DNA of 64,000 bases, taken from Hormiphora californensis (lineage: Eukaryota > Ctenophora > Tentaculata > Cydippida > Pleurobrachiidae). The stretch is from the NCBI GenBank assembly GCA_020137815.1, contig CM035350.1:1484335-1548334 (forward strand), given 5' to 3'. Under the pieces are notes generated by a model. That model ran no database searches and was not told where the DNA came from. It was given only the letters and a program-made list of their open reading frames with translations. The position numbers and the translations under genes are program-made. This document shows positions 1 to 9,980 of this stretch, piece after piece (positions within the stretch are counted from its first letter, which is position 1; every line of letters begins with the position of its first letter).

Positions 1-117
1 ACCCTCTGTAACACCCCTCCCATCACCCTGTTATACCCTTCCAGAGACCCTCTATTACACTGTAACACCCTGTAACACCTGTACTCCTCTAACTCTCTCT
101 ATCTCAAGTGTGTAGAA

Positions 118-3100
118 ATGTTTTGGCAGTCGTTCTACAATGTTGAAGACTCTCACATAAAGGAGCTGGTGGGGAAGGAGGACACGACTCTGGATCGGGT
201 TCTGGACGAGAGTGACGTCATCCAAGAGTGCAAGGGTCGGAACGACAAGTTGTTGGAGTTCCTCTGTCGACCAGAGAACCTTATCCAGTTAGTATCACAT
301 GTAACTGTAGAGCCCTCTGAAGATACCTGTCAGGACGATGCTAAACGATATCACAAGGCATTTGTTAGCAGTGAACTGCTCACCAGCGATAACTGTCAAC
401 TAACGGAGGCTCTTAGTTCTAGTTCGAGTCTCATGGAGCAGTTGTTCCGGTTCATTAGGACACGGGACCCCCTCAACTCTCTCCTTGCATCTTTTTTTAG
501 TAACGTCGTCCAGGGTCTGTTGAAACAAAAACCTAACGTGATTCTGGAGTTCTTCAAGGACCACACCTCTCTTGTGGATGACATAGTATTTCACGTGGAC
601 ACCAGTGCCATTATGGATCTGATCCTGAAGCTGGTAGTGTGTTTTGAGACCAGTATAACGAGGTTTAAAGTGTGTCACTGGTTGCGGGATGTTAGATTGA
701 TAGAGAAGTTGATTGATGCTTTGAAGGATGAGGCAGGGAGTGAGACCCTCTGCAATACCTGCCAGCTGCTATGTGATGTTATGAAGGTATGCCGGGACCC
801 CCAGGAAACCTTCAAGGGAGCCAAGGATGCCCTGCTGATAGAGTTGGAGAGTGAGGAGACGATCCGGAGACTGATCTGTACTGTGACGTCCAGTAAAAAT
901 AAACATCTTATTAGAAACGGGATGAACGTTCTTCAATCTTATCTTGTAAAGGTGAGAAAGGGGGAGAGTGAGGGAGAGATGGAGAGGGGGCTGGGGAGAG
1001 TGAGGAAGGAGAGTGAGATAAACGGATTAGATAGAGAGCGTGAGGGAGAGATAGAGTGGGGAAGAGTGAGGGAGTCGGGAGAGATAGAAACAAAAAGAAA
1101 GTGAAATGCACTTTTGACTTTTGTATGTTATTAACTGCGTCAATGACCTCAACATAATTATCACCTGTATTATTATTAACGCCGTCATTTCAGCCCACAT
1201 CAAACCCTATGGTACCGAATCTGACATTGGACATTGAAAAACCCCAGATAGTGGAACTAAAATCCTTCCTAAAATGTATAGCTGAAAATATGAGTAGTAT
1301 CCAGGTGAGAGCTCCATTTCCTTATTTGGGTGACCATGCATGGTGTAGTTTTCCCCATTTTCCGTTGGCTGTATCATCCTGTTTTCAGCCCTGTCCGTAT
1401 TGATACCCCCCCCCTCCCCTCACAGAATCTTCTGGTGTCAACGGATAACGGTGCAGTAAGGTCAGAACGATTACAAGTTATCCGGTTAGTAGGTCTCCTG
1501 GTACAATGCCACTCCTCCGAAGTTAATGATAAGTTGGTAGAGCAGAAAACATTGGACTCAATATGGAGGTTATTCCTTCAGCACCCATTCAACAACTTTC
1601 TACATACACAGGTATACAGTAACAGGTGAACAACATTGTAAATCTTAGGTCTCATGTGTATTGTGTCGGGTGGTATTTGACTCGAGTCACATGCGACCCA
1701 ACACTCAACATTGGTGTCATTATGGATAATCGTACTTTCAGTAGTTTTTTATTTTCCTTTCATGTCGGTCTAGATCTTTACAGTGCTCTATATTTACTTC
1801 CTACACGTACTGCAGGAGAGAGATGCAGTGTGAACAAGTGCAAATAAACACTCGTATTTGATTTTGATTTTGAACGTTCAAATGAATACTGAAACAATAT
1901 CATGTACCCACAAGAACAAGGCAGGCTCACCGAATGAGCGCTTACACCGCGGAAACACTCTAAATCAAATAATATTGTATAGAAATTAATATGAATTGTC
2001 TGTCTCATTTTTTCTCATCTCTTCTAATCACACTACCTCTCACAATACCCCACTTAACGTGTGGCTCAGTCTCTCTCTGCTGCTTCAACTTAGAAACGAG
2101 TCTCTTTCTCTCACTTCTCTCTTCAACAGTCCTATCTGGACAAATGTAAACATCTTCCATTCCCTCCACTTCCCTCAGCATCCCAGACCTTGCCAGAATG
2201 GAGCGTACCATATCTCGGTTGTGAAGTACCACCTTGACAGGCCGCTTCTTCCCTTCCTTCTTCTCGCCAAGCCTCCTACAGCTTACCAGTTTCGGCTTCT
2301 CGTTTGTGTGTTCCAAAACATTCAGAACAACATCCTCAGTCTTCTCCTCTCCAACAGACTCCTCCAACCCGTAGAAAATCAGGTTGCTGGACCTGTCCTC
2401 CACACTGGACGCCTTCACCATGGCTGCTTGTAGCTTCCTAGGAGCAAGCGAGGCAGTGCAGCTCTTCTTCACAACTGCTGCATAGCCCTTCAGTTCTTCT
2501 TTGACAGAAGACATCGTCTCTTCAATCTTCTTGCTCTTCTCAGAGAGGAGAGAGCCCTGGAGAGTTATCACCGTCTCTTGACAAGATAACAACGCTTCCT
2601 GAGACTTAATAACGGTCTCTTGCATGGAGTTGATCTTCCCTGTGACCTCTTCCAGCTTGTTCTCTGTTTCCTCCAGCTTTTGTGTCGTATCTTTGAACAA
2701 CTTAGCGTCCACTTCCACAACATATGGCAGGACCACCTTGTGACGAAACCAAGCATAATTCTGGCCCAGTAGGAAACTTCCAAGAATCGGCTGGTATCCT
2801 GAATTTCTAGAAAATTTGGCTGGTTTTTTTCTTCTTTTTGGTTGGTTTTGAAAAGGTCTTGCGGAGCCCCAAAGTTTAGGGTAACAAGAATTATTGCATT
2901 ATGTATTCATAATGCGAGGTTTCCCTGCCACAATTGGGTGAAAAATTGATGAATACACTTCAAAATTGGATTTCCTGGTGAATTTGGTGCCCAAAAAGCA
3001 TGTTTGACTGATTTCTATGGTATCCAGTGTGGTTGGTATGGTAACCAATACATTTGGTATCATTTGGTATTGGTGCTAAAAACATCCTTCGGGCATTCTC

Positions 3101-6100
3101 CAAGGCAGGGGAAAAATGTGCTTAAATCATCATTATGTGTGTGTGAGAGAGAGAAATAAAGTAGAGAGAAAAAAGGAAAGAAGATTATGTCATAAGAAAA
3201 ATTAATTTCCAAAACTTTTTTTGAAAAAATGTCAGTAGGCCAGATTTAAACCCAGGGCTCGAACCCGCGACCTCGAGATATGGCGCTCTACCAACTGAGC
3301 TAACCGAGCACTGTTAAATTGGCAATTCAGGGGATGCCTATTTGGCAGCGCGCGGACCAGCCGTGCGGGATCAAGATCTACCAGCCGCTGGCTGGTATCC
3401 TAGTATCAAATTTGTGATCGAGATCACAAAAGTTGCCTCCGGATCATGATCTGAGCGCGCGGAAAACGGCTTGTCAAGCGATACACTGACAATGTGCACT
3501 TTGCACAGTACCAAATCATGGCGCCCGACAAGTTTTAAAATTATGTCAACACAATCACCCTGGATCATAAATATGACCCATATTTGGGCATGGCAAGTTT
3601 CAAATTATTCTCAAATCATTTCTCCGAGTTCCGACCAAATTTTGGCTGGTATCCCGGATCACAGGATGATGGAAGTTTCCTACTGGGAATTCTGGATCAT
3701 ATTTATCAACTCAGGCTTATTCTTCGTGTTGAGTTTAGCTGCAGTAACTCTTGATGAATCAAAATTGTTACCGTGGCTCTGGCACGCAGCATCATTTAGC
3801 AGACACTCTACTGCCTTCATCACACTCGCTGAGGGACATGCTTCATCTGTCAGTCCATTACTCTCACACCACTGTGTGAAAGCATTGCTGTGCTTCTCCA
3901 TCAAAGCAGAGTGTGTACAAAAATCACCGTTACAAACGGTGCAGGTCAGGAGCTCAGATAATCAAACAAAATCGATAAGAAGTAGGAAGTTTTTTTTAAA
4001 CTTATACTTATTACTCTATTTCGCACTATTTCTAGGAACTATTAGTAATTCTAGTGAAGATATATATCTTCAGAACGTTAAATTTACGTCAATGAACAAT
4101 CCCCAAAAGGGTACTTACCCCATCCTTGCTATATTTTAATCTCTGATCAACTGACATGACACCATCCCCTCTAATCTCTAATCCACAATCCCTCCCTCTC
4201 AGATGTACAACATCGTGGAAACAGTGCTCAGTACAAAAGATTCCGAAGATGACAGCCTTCTCCGATATCTAATCAGAGATATGGAGCTGCTAAGGAGGGT
4301 CGAGGATGCCTGGACGTCCAACCAAACAGTGAAAGAGGACCACAGTAACCCGTGTAAGAAGAGGGTGAGGAGGTCAGGGCACCTTGGACACCTTTATAAG
4401 ATGGCCCATGAGATCCAGGAGACGTTGGAGAAGAGAGAGAACAGGCAGGTTATCTCGGAGTGGCTGCAGGATCAGGAGGACCCTAACTTCTGGTTGGAGT
4501 TCTACAATGAAACTTTACAGGTAAACTTTACAGGTGGATTAGGGAGAGATGTGCAGATCTAGGGGCTGCTGGGGTTCTGCCACCCCTGATCCTGGTGAAA
4601 TCGATTTGTCACTAAACGGTCCTGTTTGACTGCCAATTTATACTGACACAAATCAATACTATAACCTGTGTATTACCCGTCCAGGAACAGAGAACGAAGA
4701 ACGAACAGCAGCTAGGTCCTTGGAGTACCTTTGGAAAGAACTGTGGTGAGAGTGACGAGGATGTGGGAGAGAAAGTGAAGGATATGCTTAACAAAAACGC
4801 CTTCTGTGTAAGTGTGTTTCTTCTAGATCTGTAACTCTTCTAGAATATCTGTCGGTCTGTGTAAGCGTAAAATCACATATATCCCTTTTCCTTATTGACA
4901 TTTGACCTAACCCTCCATTCCCATCGGTTAAAGTGGAGATCTAACCAACCATTCGCCCCTCTGTTATAGTGGCGTATCACATAACCCTCCATTTGCCCCT
5001 CTACTAGATGTATCTAACCTTCCTCTTCATTCAGTGGAGGAATGACGATGAAGATGATGAAGAGTTTGACATGCCATTTGTTACAACTGGGGCAGTGTCA
5101 GGGGGTGGTGCGGGGTCATTTCCCAACATGCCAGTACCTGTTATGGTGCCAGAGTGGCAGGGAGAAAACATGTTCGGTTTCCAATCTAGGAGTATATCAT
5201 TCGCTACCACCGCCGATCAATCTAACAATATTCAGGTTTGGACAGCTGATTTACTTTACACTGCTCATGTTTGTTATGTTAGATATTATGTGTCTAAACT
5301 GGCAGTTGGCACTGCCCCAAACACAATATGTCTCACATGATTCTCATATTTCAAATTATACCTGTCACACTACAGGGTGGTGAGGGTTCATCAAGTTCAG
5401 AAGATGAGGAGAGTATGAGAGACGTACATGATCCATGGGGAACTACACCCTCTACACAGGTACGTGTATTTTGATAGTCTGTCTCCCTCTCTCTTTGTCT
5501 CTCTCTTCGTTAATATAAGGATCTCTCTTTGTCTCTCTCTCTTCGTTAATATAAGAATCTCTCTTTGTCTGATTATTCTGTTTATTGTCGTTACCCCCAT
5601 CCCCCTCACCCCACCGCCACCCTTTGCCGCAGGTGCCTATGCAACTCTGAACAAGTGCGTTTACCTTCCTCTCTCATACTATCTTCTGTCACCGTTTGCA
5701 CGTGTTTCTCTTTGAAAAACATTTCGATTGTGATCGCAAAGTTATTTTCTGTTTCTGCACGTGTGATCTTTCTTTTGCACGTGTTTTATCTGTGTGCAGC
5801 ATCCCCCTATTTTCACCCAAACCCTCTCCTCAAATCAATGATTTTGTGTCTCTTTTCCCCGTATCTTTCTGCTCAATGTGTTCTTTTTTCCACAACATCA
5901 AAATGTAACGACTCATTTATCATTCATGTTTCCAGGCGAGTGGCAACAGTACAGACCAGAAAATGGAATGGGCAGCATTCGGTGACGCCCCACTACCCGC
6001 TGCAACCGACAGTACGGCAGATGAAGATGGAGAGATGGAGAAAGAGGAGGTAGTTGGAGGAGAGGTGGAGGGTAAGAAGATTGATCCGGATGTTAGTTGG

Positions 6101-6307
6101 GACAACTTCGCTTCCTTTGAGAGTGGTGACAAGGGTTCAGAGCATTGGAACAGCACCCCACCTGACGGGCAGGTGTTCAGGGCGAGTCCGTGTAAGAGTG
6201 ACAAGTATAGAGCGGGAGGGGAGTCGTATCGATTAGAGGATACCTCCCTCCCTTCAAACGGGACAGTAATGGGAGGAGGGGAAGAGGGAAGTGTGGCTGA
6301 AGGGTAG
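118..6307 (+). CDS. PPP6R: Serine/threonine-protein phosphatase 6 regulatory subunit (SAPS-domain protein), 8 exons
   Basis: Exons at 118-951, 1194-1304, 1426-1611, 4203-4520, 4685-4807, 5035-5235, 5376-5459 and 5936-6307 join in frame to a protein of about 742 residues. All introns are GT-AG and all fall between codons. The first ATG gives MFWQSF, then an acidic stretch (LDESDVIQECKGRNDKLLEFLC) typical of SAPS proteins, followed by a helical-repeat SAPS domain running to about residue 500 (NFLHTQ, then GHLGHLYKMAHEIQ). The tail is acidic and Ser/Gly-rich, as in the family. SAPS proteins bind the PP6 catalytic subunit and act as scaffolds in the cytoplasm. I infer the same role here. The third intron (1612-4202) is unusually long and holds nested mobile elements. 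An upstream non-coding exon is possible, because an AG lies just before the ATG. Family assignment is firm; which vertebrate paralogue (R1-R3) it matches is not decidable. Confidence 0.9.
1740..1875 (+). mobile_element. Possible 3' end of a non-LTR retroelement
   Basis: Intronic sequence on the + strand ends with an AATAAA-containing segment followed by a short GATTTT repeat (about 1843-1875). Such simple-repeat tails close many CR1/L2/RTE-type retroelements. No coding sequence is seen here. The left boundary is a guess. It lies immediately beyond the 3' side of the oppositely oriented ORF1 remnant, so two elements may be abutted or nested. Confidence 0.35.
2765..3687. mobile_element. Non-autonomous hAT-like DNA transposon with 8-bp target duplication
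   Basis: The ends are an 18-bp perfect terminal inverted repeat, CCCAGTAGGAAACTTCCA at 2765-2782 and its complement at 3670-3687. Both ends are flanked by the same 8-bp word AATTCTGG (2757-2764 and 3688-3695), a target-site duplication. Eight-base duplications are typical of the hAT superfamily, though P-like elements also make them. The 923-bp interior has no transposase and carries a tRNA-derived segment. Subterminal GGCTGGTATCC words lie near 2789, 3388 and 3647. Confidence 0.85.
3120..3315 (-). repeat. tRNA-derived SINE-like segment (pseudo-tRNA head)
   Basis: On the minus strand, about 3310-3240 reads as a tRNA-like head with an A box (TTAGCTCAGTTGGTAGAGCG) and a B box (GGGTTCGAGCC). 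The anticodon arm is about four bases too short and the 3' acceptor strand cannot pair with the 5' one, so this is not a functional tRNA. A pyrimidine-rich stretch and a CA-rich tail follow towards 3120. The A box, B box and simple tail suggest a tRNA-derived SINE nested in the hAT-like element. Confidence 0.65.
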
Positions 6308-6605
6308 ATACCACATACACAGAGACAGAGATATAGTAGTAATGTGATCTACTCATAATGATTTGTATGAAGTTATGCAGTATTTCAGCGGCCAGGTGCC
6401 GTGGGAAATGAAGCCCCCCAATATATAAACTGTGTGTAGTATCCCGGGATGTTGTTTGTTTGTGTCTGTCTGTCTGTGTGTGTGTGTATGTGTGTTCAAA
6501 ATACAACAATTCTCTGTATTCTCCTAAGTCGAGCCCCATTATTTTGGAGGTTTTTTGTACTGGATAAATTACATGGTAACATTGATTGGGTCCCCCCTCT
6601 CTCTC

Positions 6606-6716
<111 letters not shown>

Positions 6717-7591
6717 CGATGTGGTGTTTTGCAGAGAATTTGCGTGTTGCTCAAGACGCGTATACAGACACTAATTGAATGTGTGGTGTGTGTCTCCGTG
6801 AGAGTGAGTGCGTTTGTGAGCGTTATATGTTGTAATTTTTCTTGTTTTTACCATTTACCTTTTTGAGACACTGTTGTTGGTGAATTTGGCCCAGGAAACA
6901 AAAAGGACAACTAACTATAGAAATAGAAATGAGAAAGAGAGAAGACTGTAAATGATAAAGAGAGAGAAAGAGAAAATAGCGAAATCGAATGTGCCAGCAT
7001 ATTTTCTCTTGCCCCCTCTCTCTATGTGTGCGTGATTGTTGATTGCGTGTAACCGTGGTGTAGTGGTCTAGTGTTCTCTCTTTCTCGGCCCAGTTGTTCT
7101 TGTCTCATTCCCGCAGACTATAATGTTGGTGCGTATTTTCTCAATTTAAACCCAGAAACTGTGTACTTCTTCTGTGATTCTTCTCATTTTGCCCCAAATC
7201 CATCTTTAGACCCAAATAAATCAATGCAATGGGAGTGCGGAGGGCTTTTAAATAAAAAAGTTTCATTTTTCTGTTTTTACATAGAAACCCCTCTGCGCTC
7301 CTGCACCTGTGTTACAGATGACGATTGTATAATAGCATTTCCACAACACCCCTCCCCTTGTTTAATAATGCCAGCTGATTCACTACCAGGCTCCCAGCTC
7401 CAGTTCCCTGTTGTCTATATCCAAACCCCCATCCAAAGCAACGCCCTGTTTAAGATAGACGACAAATTCGATTCCCGTCATCTGTTACCTATTCAAACTC
7501 TTTAGTAATAGAAACTGATCGGGTTATCCCACCTATAATCGTACAAGTTACTACGGTAACTATTCTCTCTCTCTCCCCTGTCTCTCTCTCC

Positions 7592-7747
<156 letters not shown>

Positions 7748-7752
7748 GATCC

Positions 7753-7764
7753 CACGTGACGTCA
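7753..7764. promoter_or_regulatory. Overlapping E-box and CRE upstream of MVK
   Basis: CACGTG (7753-7758) overlaps a palindromic TGACGTCA (7757-7764) about 165 bp upstream of the MVK ATG. These are the consensus sites for bHLH (Myc/USF) and CREB/ATF factors. Their position suggests a promoter element, but there is no functional evidence. Confidence 0.45.
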
Positions 7765-7930
7765 CAGGTCACCCACAATCCTGCAACTACCCCTCTCTCT
7801 TTCTCTCTGAGAGTGTGAGCTGTGATCAGATCACTCCCCCGACTCCCACTCTTCCTTTCGACCCACGCGTTACCCAACACCCCATCTTACTCAAATCGTT
7901 ATTCCATTTTCTTTTCTTTCCCATCTCACT

Positions 7931-8626
7931 ATGGCAGATTGTTCCTCTAGTAGGCATATGAGAGTCCGTGTACAATGCCCCGGTAAAGTTATTCTATTTG
8001 GGGAGCATGCCTGTGTATACGGATACCCATCTCTCGTTACTACTGTTGACGCCTACACCCAGGTAAGAGTTGTTATTGGTGCCCCTAATAGGGCCAGGTC
8101 AGTTGGCCCCTTTAGGTATTTAAACAGTTCCGCTGTGTGATAACTGATAGCTCCTAGTTTTTCTAGATACTCCTCTTCCCCTTCGTTCCAACGAAATACT
8201 ATTCAACTTATCATAAATATCAACATATCCCAATAAATATGTATAATTTGTCTTTCATATCCCTCCCTTACCCATCGACCATGATATTGTATTTCTCTTT
8301 TTTCATCAGTCTGATTATCATATTCTTACATTTCCCCATTTCCTCTCAGTATTATTATCACCCCAACTATCACCCCGGCAGGTAGATTTAGAGGAGCTGA
8401 TAGAGCCAGTTATTCAGTTTGAGGCACTTGGCTTTGAGTTCAGGAACAACTGCAAAGTATCATTACTAGATGATGTCCCTGAGATCAGAGATGCAGAAAG
8501 TGAGAAACTTGCATGTGAGACAATCCGGCAAATACTCTCCAGGAAATCGGTAATTATTTGGGGGTTATTTTAATAAGTTTTATTTCTCTGTCTCTCTGTC
8601 TGTCTGTCTCTCCCTCTCTCTCACTC

Positions 8627-8662
<36 letters not shown>

Positions 8663-9768
8663 TCTCTCTCTGATTTGATTAGCTGCATGTAACAGGCTCA
8701 TTGTAACCCCTAGCCCTATACCCAGTCGATCACTGAGGACAGCTGGTTTCTTCTTCTCTACTTCTATCACAAGATCGTGCCTAAAGACAGGAGGTTAGGT
8801 GTCAGGGTACAGGCGAAGACACAACTATGGCCTGGTGCAGGTAAGAGAATTGACTTGAGGTTATAATGCTCTGATTATTCGTCGGAACATAATCAATTCA
8901 TTCACATTGCATAAGAGTTTATGCAATATGCATGCCGGGATATAGAGTCAAAGTCATTAATGATTTGTTTCAATCTATCTATTTCATTTTCTCACAGGAC
9001 TTGGTTCGTCTGCATCATTTTGTTGTAGCCTGGTTATGGGCCTGCTGCAGCTGTGTGGAAGGGAAGATGTTAGTCAGGAGGAAGTTAACAGGATGGCTTT
9101 TGAGGGAGAAAAGGTACAGATCTGGTGTTTACTATTTTGACATTTCTCGAGAATACCCTCTCTCTCTCTCTGGACAACTCCTCTCTTTATCCATGTTTAT
9201 AATCTCACATCTCCCCCACCAGGTGTTTCACGGTACCCCCTCTGGTGTTGACAACACAGTGTGTGTGTACGGTGGTACGATGAGATTCCGCCGTTCCTCC
9301 TCCGGCCCCCCATCCTTCACCCCAGTCCACTGTACCAGTGCTCCCCGGTTACTGATAGTTAACTCTGGTGCAGCCCACTCTACCCGGTCTATTGTAGAGC
9401 AGGTCAGGGCTGCTAAGGACAGTCTGGGGACAGTATTCAGTAGGATAGGGGAGATAGTTGAGGGGGCGGAGAGGTGTCTAGGTGAGGGGAGGGATCTGGG
9501 TGATCTGATAACAGAAAATAACAACCTGCTGAACAAGCTTCCTGGTGTTAACAACCCCCACACAGACAGAATCGTCCAGATTTGTTCGGATTATGGAGTG
9601 GCTGCTAAGATAACTGGAGCGGGAGGGGGCGGGGTTGTGATTGGGCTGCTACGGGAAGGGGTCGATGGGGCTAGTCTGGTGAGGGCTCTAGAAAATGCAG
9701 GTTTCAAGACACTCACGGACATAAAGATGGGTGTACCGGGAGTTGGGACTGTTGAAAAGTGGTGTTGA
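7931..9768 (+). CDS. MVK: Mevalonate kinase, 5 exons
   Basis: Exons 7931-8062, 8382-8549, 8726-8840, 8998-9113 and 9223-9768 join in frame to about 358 residues, slightly shorter than the roughly 390 usual for animals. The enzyme is a cytosolic or peroxisomal GHMP-family kinase that phosphorylates mevalonate with ATP in isoprenoid and sterol precursor synthesis. Visible family motifs are the N-terminal CPGKVILFGEHACVYG, the glycine-rich ATP loop PGA-GLGSSAS (split across the exon 3/4 junction), HGTPSGVDNTV with the catalytic aspartate, and KITGAGGGG near the C-terminus. The shorter length comes from the region between the first two motifs; a small missed exon there cannot be excluded, although the frame is continuous without one. 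Confidence 0.92.
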
Positions 9769-9980
9769 GAAGTTTGAAGGGGTCTATTTTGATATCTTGT
9801 TTCTTGTGTCGCTCTGTTTTTATATGATTTATGTAACTCAGATTGTTCTTTATATTTGATTATTTAGGAATTATATGACAATCATATATCTTTGTTTTTA
9901 TTTACTACCTCCCCCAACAAGCTATCATCTATTAGCACTTTTAAAACTCTCTCTTCCTCCCAGGTAAGGGGCCACACAAC

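Larger units (their letters stand above)
2005..3960 (-). mobile_element. Retroelement ORF1-like remnant, interrupted by a DNA transposon
   Basis: Two minus-strand open frames, about 3960-3688 and 2764-2005, become one continuous frame if the 923-bp element between them and one copy of its 8-bp target duplication are removed. The upstream part has clustered Cys and His residues (CTVCNGDFC... HSNAFTQWC), like a small zinc finger or PHD-type module. The downstream part is a coiled coil (KLEETENKLEEV), an RNA-binding-like core (RSSNLIFYGLEE, RPVKVVL) and a basic C-terminus (PDRTVEERSERKRLV). This layout is that of ORF1 proteins of L1/CR1-like non-LTR retrotransposons, which bind the element's RNA. 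No ORF2 (endonuclease/reverse transcriptase) is visible downstream. A second minus-strand ATG overlaps the ORF1 stop, but its frame soon meets the tail at 1875. This is a dead, 5'- and 3'-truncated copy in a PPP6R intron, antisense to the host gene. Confidence 0.75.

Noticed and set aside
2568-2783. Second minus-strand frame overlapping ORF1
   Set aside because: A frame-shifted shadow of the retroelement ORF1.
3240-3310. tRNA gene on the minus strand
   Set aside because: A and B boxes are present, but the anticodon arm is too short and the acceptor strands do not pair. Better explained as a SINE head.
5630-5665. Extra small PPP6R exon after CCGCAG
   Set aside because: The acceptor-like CAG lacks a following donor in phase, and exons on both sides join cleanly without it.
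7071-7505. 144-codon open frame between PPP6R and MVK
   Set aside because: Low-complexity, Cys/Pro/Phe-rich translation without family features, splice signals or a good start context. Probably chance in pyrimidine-rich DNA.
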